The notes under the pieces were generated by a model. It saw only the letters and a program-made list of their open reading frames with translations. It was not told the origin of the DNA and made no database searches. Positions 53,640-64,000 of a stretch of DNA of 64,000 nucleotides are shown here, piece by piece. This stretch comes from Epiperipatus broadwayi (Eukaryota > Onychophora > Udeonychophora > Euonychophora > Peripatidae), in contig JAQFVV010000031.1 of assembly GCA_028023455.1 (NCBI GenBank), forward strand, positions 2,980,001 through 3,044,000, written 5' to 3'. The translations under genes and the position numbers were made by a program. Each line of letters opens with the position of its first letter. Within the stretch, counting starts at the first letter, position 1.

Positions 53640-55630
53640 TATGCCGTTACATTAATTTGAAATAAAAACTTTTAAGTTCGCAAATAAAAATAAAATCTAT
53701 TAAAAAAAAACTAAATGCCAAAATTAAAATGTTTGTTAAATGTATATATTCGCACAGATGCTAAACTTTAAAAATATTTTTTTTTATATAAATAAAAAAA
53801 AAGTATATTTAAAGATAAAATATTTTTGTAGATGGAAATGATTGTTTATTAATTATCCAAAAGCTGTGTAATTAAAAAGGCAGATGAAAAATAGATAAGA
53901 GAATAAAGAGATTTTAGCTTGACCAATGGAAGCAAATAAAGGCCCAAACCATAACGAAAAAATGGAACAGTGACATCTTTGTTCAAGGAATCCATAGGAG
54001 GACTATAAAAAGAAAAAATATTGAGTTCCAGACAGTTCCAACTTGATTTGGTGAGACGAACGATGGGACGCACATGTCATTCTCTCTCACTTATTTTAAA
54101 AAGGAAAAGACTGTGATTCCAGAATGAACCAGCTAAGGCTACCTCCAGAATATCAGAATGGTCTTCCATGAAAGTCTTCGGGGGAATTTCCAATAGGAAC
54201 CTGGACTCTTCTACCGTAAGCTATATGAACTAAACAATTTTTAAAATCATAAAAAAATAAAAAATAATAATTAAGAACTTTCATCAGGGTTTGACAAATT
54301 TAATAAACAAACCAACTTAAATGTTAAAGTGGACTCTTATCTGATTTTTGTAAGTTTCAAATCAATTAATAATGTTTAATTTTATATATTTTGCATTTGA
54401 TAAAAATCATTTCCATTTATTATTTTATTTGTATTAATATTTATTGTTTAAATTTTAAATTTAAGAGGGTATAGACATTGCATAGATTCGTTAGCGGTTA
54501 ATTATGTTGCTGTTTCATAGTCGATTGGAATATATAAGTCATCAATGTCACTGCAGCATCTTACGATGAATGCTATTGGGTTTTTTTGTATTCCCTATGC
54601 AATTGACATTATCAATGATTTTGTATTTTGATCGGTTGTGTTTATTTTGAAATGTTTTTGACCATGGAATCTGTGCAGCTGATCTATACTCAACATTATA
54701 AAACAAATTGTATAAAATTTATCTGTGCAAACGTATCTAAAGGTTAAATTTAAATCGGGTGTAAATGGCTGTATAGATTTGTAAAGTTATATATATAGTT
54801 TAAGAGAGGGTAATCTTGAGTTATTTGTTTCACAGTTAAATAGAGTCGATGGATTAGATGTATTGATGTAATTAGTAAATGTAGCAGGAGATTCGCTATG
54901 GGCAGGATTGCATATATATGCCACACACCTTCTGTTTGCCTATGGATGGAATTGTAAGTCAGCAAAAAGGACCGTAGTCCATTCCTATGGAGTTTTTTGT
55001 TTATTGTTCTGCTCACCAACAGATATGTAGCATTCCTGTTGGTTGGGAGACAATGTCTTCTCTAACTCTACTTACTGTTCAAATGAACATTCCTGACAGT
55101 ATAGTATTTTGTGTTGTTGTATTCATGCTGCATTGAATACATCGATATATCCAATGGATTGACGTTGGTTTGGCTGCAAACTTTTTGGTCTAAGGTTAAA
55201 TAAGGGGTAGAACATTTTTCTTTTCAAATACAATCTATATAGTCTATTCATACTCGACCCTCTAAATAAATATTAAACTCATTATTGCAAGCTATTTAAA
55301 TGTAAAATTAAAAGTTAATATAAAAATATAAAATGTTAAATGTATTCCTCAAAGTTATTTATATGTGCATTAATAAATATTGTTTCTGTGTTAATTACTG
55401 GCAGTGGCTTTTATTTTTTTTATATATGCAAACTAAACAAGTTATTTCTTATCTCTGCGTCTCCATGAGCTAGTGACAATGGGCTAACAATCTGAATATT
55501 TAAATAAAGTGGAATCTTAACAGTGCGTATCTGTCTACTTTATAAATTTTTCTAAGTTCAAATGCCTAAATGGCGCCCTTGTAGTGCAGATTGTGGTTAG
55601 ATTTGATCTCCACTTCTTTTTCGATCATTA
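53640..55630 (+). repeat. ~2 kb dispersed repeat, copy B
   Basis: It follows copy A throughout: ATGCCGTTACATTA at the start, GCACAGATG, an ACTATAAAAAG TATA-like box at about 54004, TGAACCAGCTAAGGC, GTTAATTACTGGCAGTGGC, and TGAGCTAGTG with GCGCCCTTGTA near the end. It finishes at ATCATTATAATATATATA. Open frames on the minus strand at 54073-53849 and 55019-54750 are not shared with the other copies. Confidence 0.75.
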
Positions 55631-55724
55631 TAATATATATACAAACCATTATACAATTACAAATATTCAGTAATGCCCTCTGTTTAGTTAGTGTTAACAG
55701 TAACTTTCTTTATATATATATGTG

Positions 55725-55895
55725 TGTGTATAATCAATAGATTGAACTCATTCCCACATTTAAATTTATGTAAAAAACTAAGCATAAATACCAATGAATG
55801 CTAAAGGATGAGTATATCACTCTGTCATTTAAAAGTTTATTTACATTACAAAACTCATTGGAAGGTACAGTTACTTCTGTTTCAGTAATATTTAC
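55725..55895 (+). repeat. Direct repeat downstream of copy B
   Basis: Partner of 53321-53520. The two are similar but clearly diverged, so they are not a recent target duplication. They could be flanking copies of another repeat or part of a larger element. Confidence 0.8.
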
Positions 55896-55913
55896 ATATA
55901 TGAAAAATATCAG

Positions 55914-56460
55914 TATACATTGTTAGCTAAATATTCAAATACAAAATGTTCAACTCTCTCTTCCAAATACAAAATGTTCAACCCACTCTTCCTAAGGTTA
56001 TGTTTTTTCAGCAACACCTTCTATGAATAAATATAAAGTGTGAACTTCAAACAGCATGATTTAAACAATATTCTCTTGTATTGTATGCTACAATGATGTT
56101 ATATATTGAAATACAGACATTCAAACAAAGAGTGTGAAATTAAATTAGCAATGCTCATAAATTGCTAGTAAACAAACACATTTAACAATGTATAGCTGAA
56201 AATTCAAATACAAAATGTTCAAATTACTCTCACATTCATTATGTTTTTTAGAAATGTTCTCTATGAATAAATTTCAAGTCTGTATTTGAATATATAATCA
56301 TCAATGCAGCATACAAACCAAGATGATACCCTTTTGAATCATGTCATTTGAAGTTCAGACTTTATATTTATTTGTAGAGAGTGTTGCTGAAAAAATATAA
56401 TGTTTGGGAAGGTGATTTAAACATTTTGTATTGGAATTTTCAGCTAGTATAAACTTTAGT
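55914..56460. repeat. Direct-plus-inverted repeat cluster
   Basis: A unit with AAATTCAAATACAAAATGTTCA, then TCTATGAATAAAT and AGT(G/C)TGAACTTCAAA, occurs at about 55914 and 56190 in plus orientation. It occurs inverted at about 56328-56455. The first copy has an extra 26-bp internal duplication. The layout recalls the hammerhead arrays, but no ribozyme core is present. Confidence 0.7.
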
Positions 56461-56667
56461 AATCAACAGATGCCAGATGATAGTAATCCAAAATCAAAAG
56501 CTCTTTAATGATGAAAGTCATAACTAGGAATTAGCCTGGGGATATTGAATAGGGATTAATTAAGCAATACTATCTGGGATTTATTGGTGGCATAAATGTT
56601 GATAGAAAAAAAGAATTTGGTGCTAAACCTTAAATTTTGTATGCACAATTGAGTTTTTTATTATATA
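56461..56667. repeat. Diverged trace of the second hammerhead family
   Basis: From about 56475 to 56590 the order AATCAACAGATGCCAG, then ATGATGAAAGTCATAACTAG, CCTGGGGATATTGAATAG and ATCTGGGATTT follows the right arm at 37670-37750. The core reads ATGATGA and GAAA is lost, so the ribozyme is dead. Confidence 0.5.
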
Positions 56668-58037
56668 CACCTGGGTCTCATTTTACGCGATAGATAGGTT
56701 CCTCAGAAACCACGCGTAAATGAAATAGTGCAAAAATAGACATAACTTACCTTGAAAAAGGGGGGATATGGACTGTGATTTTTTAAAAATCACATAAGAG
56801 CAAAGCACCAGCATAAAATTACTTTAAAATTCACGCAAAAAAAAATAAGGAGATAAAATATGACTAATAAAAAATTTCAAATTTGAAAAAAATTGATACA
56901 AGACAAACTTTTTAAACTATTTTTTAACTATAATATTTAATTTTATTCAAAACAATATGTATTTTTATGCATACATTTTTTTATACACGTTTTAATTATT
57001 ATTGCTATTTGCCGATAAACAGGTTTATTTGCAAACTGGTAAAAAAACAGATTCTTCACAAGAGGAAATACAACTAGTGCCAATTTCACTCTCATGTTGT
57101 GTCATGGTTTTCTGGTGACAATGTAATTAGTAATTAATCTTTGAGATGATGATTTTATTAATTGTTTATGAATGTGATATCCAGACATACAACCATTTAG
57201 CTCTCGTTGGAATTTAAGAGCACGTTCATGATTAGAGTCATTAATAAAAAAATAATTTGCCAACTGATTAGACCTTCTCGAATCATTTTTGCAGTGAAAA
57301 GAACAGGTTCCACCTCTGTTTAATTATCTTTTTCTACATTTTCTTCTGTATCTAAACTTTTATTTTTGTCTTTAATTTTTTAATTTTTAATTCCATTTAA
57401 AAATCAAATTTCGTTTCACTGCTATTACTCACCTTTTAAAAATAAACTTGTGGGCACTAAATGATTAATAATTGATTATGTTCTTTTTTAAAAAGCAAAA
57501 ACAGAATGTGATTTAAAATGCAAAATTAACACGCACAATGTTTGAACAAATTTACATTATAATCTTGTAAAATTTAATGTGTGTATACATAAAATGTGGA
57601 AATCATGATTTTAATTTCATTATTGCATAAAATCTTACTATTATAAAGGGAAAGTTTTTTGAGAAGGGAGTCAAATCCTTGAAAATGACTATAGAGTAAA
57701 GATAGTCAAAATGTTGGAAATAAGTGGATATATATATATACATCAAATAAAGTTTTTGAAAAGAAAAGAAGTGGTTTTAATTATAGAATTATATGGCTAT
57801 ATGTACTGTATATTTTTGAAAAGAAAAAATGATTGAGTTGTGATTAGAAACAGAAGTAAATGGATTTGTATTATAAAGCACTGAAAATATTGAAATTACT
57901 AAGATGAAAGTCAAATTCCAATAATGTGCTATTACTTTCAATATGACGTAATTATCGGAGTTCGACTTCCGAAGAAACATGAATCATGTAACTTCAAAAC
58001 CATGTTAAATAAATCCACATAAAAAGAGACCCAGGTG
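56668..58037 (-). mobile_element. Tigger/pogo-like DNA transposon, internally deleted
   Basis: Perfect 12-bp terminal inverted repeats, CACCTGGGTCTC at 56668-56679 and its reverse complement at 58026-58037, are bordered by TA on both sides, the target duplication of the Tc1/mariner-pogo superfamily. The inner left end holds TTTACGCG and CCACGCGTAAATGAAA, an inverted sub-terminal pattern common in Tigger elements. At 1370 bp it is shorter than an autonomous element. A transposase C-terminus remnant remains on the minus strand. Confidence 0.82.
57102..57312 (-). pseudogene. Tigger-like transposase C-terminal remnant
   Basis: The open segment runs to a TGA at 57102-57104. It encodes a C-rich start (GGTCSFHCKND), SNHERALKFQRELNGCMSGY and SSQRLITNYIVTRKP at the end. 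The family typically ends with a helical stretch followed by an I-T-x-F/Y-F-x-K-style tail, which this resembles. The DDE catalytic region is absent because of the internal deletion. Confidence 0.55.
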
Positions 58038-61000
58038 TATATTGTGACCTTTTATTTAGGTCCTTGTATTAAATAATCCAAAATTTTAAATCATAATAAT
58101 ATATATGGCATAAAAATCTTAATGAGTGGCTTTCAATAAAGACTGTTCTGGATGCACTAGGAAATTGCTTGAGTGGAGATGAGATTTTAAACCCAGTGTA
58201 GGTTTAAAACTAGGGATAAAATAATAATTTAAAACTATTGTTATTAATTGGGAGATAAATATATTGCTATTTTATTATTGTTGAATAGCAATTAAAATAA
58301 ATAAACAAATAAATTAAATTTATTAAATCTTGTAAAATAAATGGTTATAGTCAATTACTTAAGCATACTTTTTTTGTAGTGAATCTAAAGCTGTCTTGAA
58401 TAAGTATGAGTAGTTATTAAAAGAAAAGCCAGGTGGAGTAATATTAATATATGCATGCTAAGATTATTGGTCAATTGATTACCACAATGCTTTGTAATAA
58501 AAGCTATATATTTTCTAACCAAGTTGTAGGGGGGTGAAGTAAGAAAAAAGAACTAAACAACCACAGACTTCAACTCTGATCTTCTAAAATAAGGAGGAAA
58601 AAAGCTAAAAATCAGAAAAATTTGGAATTTAATTGAATAAGGATTATAGTATATTGTTATCTAAAAACATGGAGTAAAAATCTTCAAACCTTGCTATTGT
58701 TTTAGACACCATCTCCATGACCATATAGTTCCTAGGATTCATACTGGAGAAGGAAATGAAAGCCATGGGGATAAGTCTTTATCTAAATAAATATTGCTTC
58801 AAATCCAAAAAAATTCAAGAAAAAGTAAGCTTTTGCTTGTATTTTATTCATATTTTAAAAATCTCTTCTTTAAAAATGATGTACAAATTATTTATAGTTA
58901 AAATAAAGAGTTGATAATGTTTGTATTTTGCACCACTATTAAACATAAAGCAGAACATATGATCATTTGAAAATTGTAATTTCAAGAAAATAATTCAAAG
59001 TAATTTTAAAGAAAGATTTCAGAAGATATTATAAATAAATCAAAAGTCATTTTATATCATATGATTTTAATAAAGTTAAAAGATAATGGCAAGTGATTTT
59101 ATTCTCAATTCTTTCTTAAGAAATAAACACCCATCTGATAATTTTTCTTTAGCATGAACTTGTGTAATGATCTAAATGAACGATTACAGATTCATTAAAA
59201 ATGCTCAGGATATCATACTTGTAATTGGATAAATTCTTTTTAATAGTGCTAAACAATTATTACTTTGTCAAGGGAAATATAATAAAATAAATTTTTACTT
59301 TTAAAATTTTTACAGTGCAACGCATATAAATAAGATTTTTAAAAAATGTCTGATAAATGTCCCAATTACTTAAAGTGTTACAAATAGTACTACAGATGAA
59401 AGAACAGAATCAATAAATAATTTTTTCAAAAAAAAAAACAAGTTAAAAATATTAATTGCAATAAAATTATAAAGTCATTTTCAAGAAAAATTATCTGGAT
59501 TAAAACATAAATAAACTGATTTTAGTTATGATACACTTGAAGACCTTTGAATATTGCCTTATTATATTAGCATCAAACAGGATAATAAAATATATATGCA
59601 TTATCTGGAATGTTTGCTTATCATAATATCAGTTCTTATTATTTTAACTCACAAGGATAAAATAACTTGGACGAATAGTATAAAAATTAATGGAAGAAAA
59701 TGTTATTTTTTTTATTACTGCTATGTTAGCTTATAATACTTACATCATGTGTTATTTGGGAATTTTGTTTTTTAAACATACGTGTTTGATTGTGGTATGA
59801 AATATATATTGAGTTTAAAAAATGTGTAAAGTATATACATCTATTTTATGTATTTTTATTTTTCAAGTAAGGGGAAACATAATCTTAATGTCATTGATCT
59901 GAAGAGAGAAAAAAATATTTATCTCTTGCAGTTTAAAACGATTTTAGGGTATTTTATTAAAGGATAAACATACAGACATTTTTGTCAAAGATATATTAAA
60001 GACCCAATTATTTACTTATATAAAAGAAAAATTGATCTAAACCTTTTTCCTTTCTTAATTTTACATAGAAATGAACTTGTCCACTTTGAATACAAATGCA
60101 GGTTGATCTTTATTGCTTAAATACATTGTGCTCTCTCTAACAAAAGTATAGTTGTCATTTTAAAATAATTAATGATCATTTGACATATATATTTTGGTTT
60201 GTCTATTGATACATTAATGGTTCTGCATTGTGAAATGGAATATGTATATCTCCACTGTTATTGTTAGTGTTGTTTTACCTTGCTATAATATTGAGAATGA
60301 TTTGTGACAGTTTTTAGCTGATAGGATGTGCCAATAGAATGGCATCCAATAGATTAATATTAATATTGAGCATGGGTTGATGGAGAATCACCTATTGCTG
60401 ATTCCATGAGAGGATAGTTTGGTGGAGGCTGAGTAATAATTAATGCTTGTTAGCATAAATAATCCTAAAAGAAAGGATATCCATGGTCTGAATTCTATTT
60501 TTTATGATGAGGAAAGCCCACATGTGTATACCCATAGAGAGGTAGTAAAATTAGCCATATTATTATACAACTGTCATGTTGTTTTTATAGAGCCTTCCTT
60601 TTAGTGTTAAATCCCTCATGATAATATAGAGTTAGTTTTTCCACCATATATGGTGAAGTATAGTAGTTCAAAATCATATGGCAAGAATAAAATAATGTTA
60701 GATTTAGGAACACTGATCTAGCTATAGTGTTTGCCTAATTATAATAGTGCTTTATGATGTTGTAGGATCATCATCAGTTATAGACAGACCAAACCAAAAT
60801 CTATTAATAATTGTAGAACTTATAGATGTAAGAGCAAAAGATGCGTGTGAGCAGTGTGGATTCATCTTCATTGAATAATGATTTGACAATGGATTGGTAA
60901 GATCAGTTAAGTATTCTATAATTAGGTTGTGGACATAAATAATGTTTTAGTGACATGTGTGTATTTGACTTTTGATGTCTGTACTTTAATACATCAAACC

Positions 61001-62888
61001 TATTTATTTCAAATCTTAATCAGTTATTAATTGCACAGAATATGATAATTGCCCTTATCATATTCTGATAAAAGAAATGGCTTTGATATAATGCACTACT
61101 TTATAACTTGAATTCTAAATTTAAAATTTGTGCATACCATAAAGTCCTCAATACACTGTTGTTTTTGTAATTTAAGTGCTAGTTCAGTTTCAATAAGGTT
61201 TCATGATCTTATTCTTTAAGATAGGCTAAACAATAAAAAGTGATACTTTGAATATCATTGTATAAGCTGGTGGTATTGACTAAGAATATGGTCAATGGGA
61301 TACTGAGTATTTTCCCATCCCTGAGTTTAATTTAATATATTGGTTTTATTTCATGCCATGTCTTTGAATTAAAATTTGTAAATATTGTAAATAAAGTTTG
61401 TTGTGTTTAAAAATTTATTTAGTTGCCTGTAGTCTTATTGCTAATCACCATATATACACTATTATTGTTATTGCTATCGACCTATCAGAAGATTATAAAT
61501 TGAAATCATCATCGACCAATATAGTACTATTAACTATATTATGCTATATCATAATAATTTTGTTAAGCCTTATAATTTATTAGTACATCTAATGCATCAT
61601 CACACAATAATCAAAATGTTAATGACTTAGAGTACAGATTATTTTAAGTAATAGATTAAAAGATAAATATAATATTGATTTAATTGGTTTAGTTAAACCC
61701 GCAGAGCTATCATTCACTGATCTTGATCACATGGTTTATAATTATTTGAGAAAAGGAATTTGGTAAGTTATTGTGTTTATTTATTAAAAAGTTATTCCTA
61801 TTTCTTAAATATTAAAGTTATAAGAGTTATTGAGTTCATAAAGTTTATGTGTAACTGCTAAATATAGTTCTTAATTTGAGTTTATATTGAGAGCTGTTTT
61901 GTGCATTCTATTCGGGTAGTGGTAAAATCCCTCTCACTGACCCAAATATATTTTGTATAATGATTTTGAGTGTTTGAACCCTGAGAAGAATTAGTTGTTA
62001 AGTTTCAAGGTAGAATTTAAATTTGTAATAAATTTTATATCTAGTTAATTATTATAGTTGGACTTGAAATAGATTACTTTCACTGTTTTATGAAAGTCAA
62101 CCAAACTTTAAGATATAAATTACTTCTTTTGTTGTAAAAAGTATAGCTTGGTTTAACTTCATGATAAATATTCTGGTTGTGTCAAGCTTGAAATCCCTAT
62201 TTTTATTTAGCTTATCTTTTTACCATTTAATACCATATTAGTTTATAGTTTAAGATTTCAGTCTCCATCATTAACATTGTTCTTCAATTTCATCTTGATC
62301 GTTCTTTTATTTATTCATTCTCATTTGACATTAATTCATTATCATAATTGATTAATCATACATTAACTTTTATTCTTTTATCATCTTAACTATTCATTAA
62401 CTCTTATTCTATCATCATCTTAATCATTCATTATTCTCATACATCTTCATTCTTTTCTCTTCATTCTTAGACTCATTCCATTCCACTATTTAATTATTAC
62501 TTCTTTCCATCATCCATTTAGTCATCTACATCATAATTTACTTATCATTTCATTTATAAGTTTAATTTCATAATCATTCCAGAGATATAATTATTAGTTA
62601 TTTATTGGTTTGCTGAATATCAAATTTAACTCATCACCTTTTGTTTGTATGGATTTTAAAGCTGGTTTGACCCGAAGTTATTATCTTTATTAATCATCTT
62701 GTGATCTTCTTTAGATCTATAGTTTCATGCTAGTTTTATTCAATACAGGAATCATTTCGTTAGTTTTATATTTTTGTTTCTTTATGCTTATATTCTTGAT
62801 AATGAGAGTATGATAGGTTGCATAGGAGAATTTAGTTGCTAAAACGTGGGCATGATTCGTTTATGACCAGTTAGACCAAGGAGAAGGT

Positions 62889-62952
<64 letters not shown>

Positions 62953-63074
62953 TATATATATATATATATATATGATTAATTTTGTAGCTTTGCTAACTTC
63001 TAAAAACAACCAGTAATAAAATCCTTTTTTCTACATTAAACATACTAATGTTCATTATTTCATGATTGCTATAC
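58038..63074. other. AT-rich DNA with no recognisable gene
   Basis: No DUR3 exon or other gene is visible on either strand. The segment 60240-61400 is a little richer in GT, but its frames are broken and match nothing I know. A degenerate pyrimidine-rich repeat of about 36 bp (TCATTAACTCTTATTCT-like) lies at 62280-62570. Confidence 0.45.
62891..62973. repeat. (TA)n microsatellite preceded by GGTTACA
   Basis: A TA run with one short interruption at about 62946-62950. The base context on its left, GAAGGTTACA, is the same type of junction as at the ends of the dispersed repeats elsewhere in the window. Confidence 0.95.
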
Positions 63075-63086
63075 AACTATCATAAA

Positions 63087-63168
63087 TCACAGCAGCCTTG
63101 CAGGCAGTAGTTGGTTGCAGATGGTTGTGGGTTCGCGTACCGGTCGATACTATGACATATGAAAAAAA
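63087..63168 (+). mobile_element. Very short SINE-like insertion with perfect 12-bp target duplication
   Basis: An 82-bp insert lies between two exact copies of AACTATCATAAA (63075-63086 and 63169-63180). It is much richer in GC than its surroundings, contains a B-box-like GGTTCGCGTACC, and ends in a short A run. These are signs of LINE-driven retroposition of a small Pol III RNA. A cloverleaf cannot be drawn cleanly, so it is a tRNA-like SINE head rather than a tRNA gene. Confidence 0.78.
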
Positions 63169-63180
63169 AACTATCATAAA

Positions 63181-64000
63181 GGTCTATTTTCTGTACGTGT
63201 ATTACTGTCATTTTATAAATTTATTTTTCTTGTAGATTACTATTATGATTAAAAAAATCTATTTCCATTGAACGAGCTTAATAGTAACTGAATTTAATTT
63301 TCCTGGATATGAAAAGAAAGTTTCTTCTCAAATAGCTATACTATTTTTTTTTTTTTTAAAAGTCATTTTTATCAACAAATATTTTACATGAAATATATTC
63401 TTTCTTCTTTTAATTTTTTTCTTCCAAAAAAGCATTTATTCTTTCTAATCACATTTAGAATTTCCAATATAAATCAAGTTTTAAATTCTCAACATAAGCG
63501 TTAATTGAGATTACCACCCTCCAAAAACACACATCCACTTGAAAGATTTATTCTATGAGTGCCATTATTCCTCTGAGTAGATGTCTGATGGTTTTTTTCA
63601 CAGGGTAGCCTGCAAGTAGTATGCACAAGTGAAATCTAGCTCACCACAAAAATCAGATTACATCTTGATGATCTAAAAGACAGACAATCTTATAAAATCA
63701 TACAACAAAGTTATTAGTTTAACTATAGAAATAGCCAGACCTGGCCTACGTATATGATAATCCTAGACTCTCAAATGAAAAATTATAGCTCTAATGCCAC
63801 ATGTGTTCTATATAGAATAATTTTGTCTTCAAAAAGGAATCTCTAAAAAAATATTACAACTTAACATCCAGGGTATATTAAAATCATAAATAAAAAATCT
63901 TACAAATTGTACAATATTGATTTAACTACACTTTACAAGACTCTTAATTCTTCTAAAAATACACATTTCATTCACATTTCTGCTTGAAAAACTGCATATT
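63181..64000. other. AT-rich end of window, nothing recognised
   Basis: No gene, RNA or structured repeat is visible up to the end of the window. Confidence 0.5.

Noticed and set aside
54750-55019. 89-codon minus-strand open frame
   Set aside because: It lies antisense within copy B and is not shared by the other copies.
63087-63168. A functional tRNA gene
   Set aside because: The T-arm does not pair properly and no cloverleaf can be drawn; the target duplication and A tail show retroposition.

Overview
The window is strongly AT-rich metazoan genomic DNA, with long introns, many (TA)n and (CA)n microsatellites and dense repeats. It has no operons and no ribosome binding sites. The only host gene I can support is the 3' part of a DUR3-type urea/proton symporter on the minus strand. 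Its two exons (50057-49880 and 39740-39371) join in frame across a 10.1 kb intron. The metazoan-type DUR3 protein, the Penelope-like and Ty3/gypsy elements and the hammerhead-bearing repeats together suggest an invertebrate. A mollusc or other lophotrochozoan is my best guess, but the sequence does not prove it.

Layout: 1-2920 is unassigned AT-rich DNA. 2936-4266 is an inverted array of 414-bp units carrying hammerhead ribozymes. 7159-12260 is a decayed Ty3/gypsy retrotransposon (gag, protease, RT, RNase H, integrase). 13861-15789 is a minisatellite block with inverted ends. 17122-19830 is a GC-richer repeat block. 19843-22027 is copy A of a ~2 kb dispersed repeat, which returns inverted at 27049-28930 (copy C) and direct at 53640-55630 (copy B). 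31270-32660 is a decayed Penelope-like retroelement. 33821-36310 is a decayed LINE (ORF1 zinc knuckle and endonuclease). 37239-37815 is a second hammerhead-like inverted repeat. 39371-50057 holds the DUR3 exons and intron; the intron contains a 117-bp-arm foldback, an unidentified ORF, and an antisense hAT (ZMYM1/DUF4371-type) pseudogene split by a ~2 kb insertion. 50058-64000 is repeat-rich and holds two SINE-like insertions, three foldbacks, copy B and a Tigger/pogo-like DNA transposon.

The most interesting system is the 414-bp repeat at 2936-4266. Two complete type I hammerhead ribozyme motifs sit exactly one unit apart on the plus strand. Two more, partly decayed, sit one unit apart on the minus strand. 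All invariant core nucleotides, a bulged stem I and a 4-bp stem III with a 2-nt loop are present in the plus-strand copies. This is the design of metazoan retrozymes, which make small circular RNAs and are thought to be mobilised by Penelope-like elements; a Penelope-like relic lies 27 kb away. A diverged second family at 37.2-37.8 kb and 40.9-41.3 kb keeps the same order of blocks. Nearly all other open reading frames over 60 codons are chance frames in AT-rich repeats.
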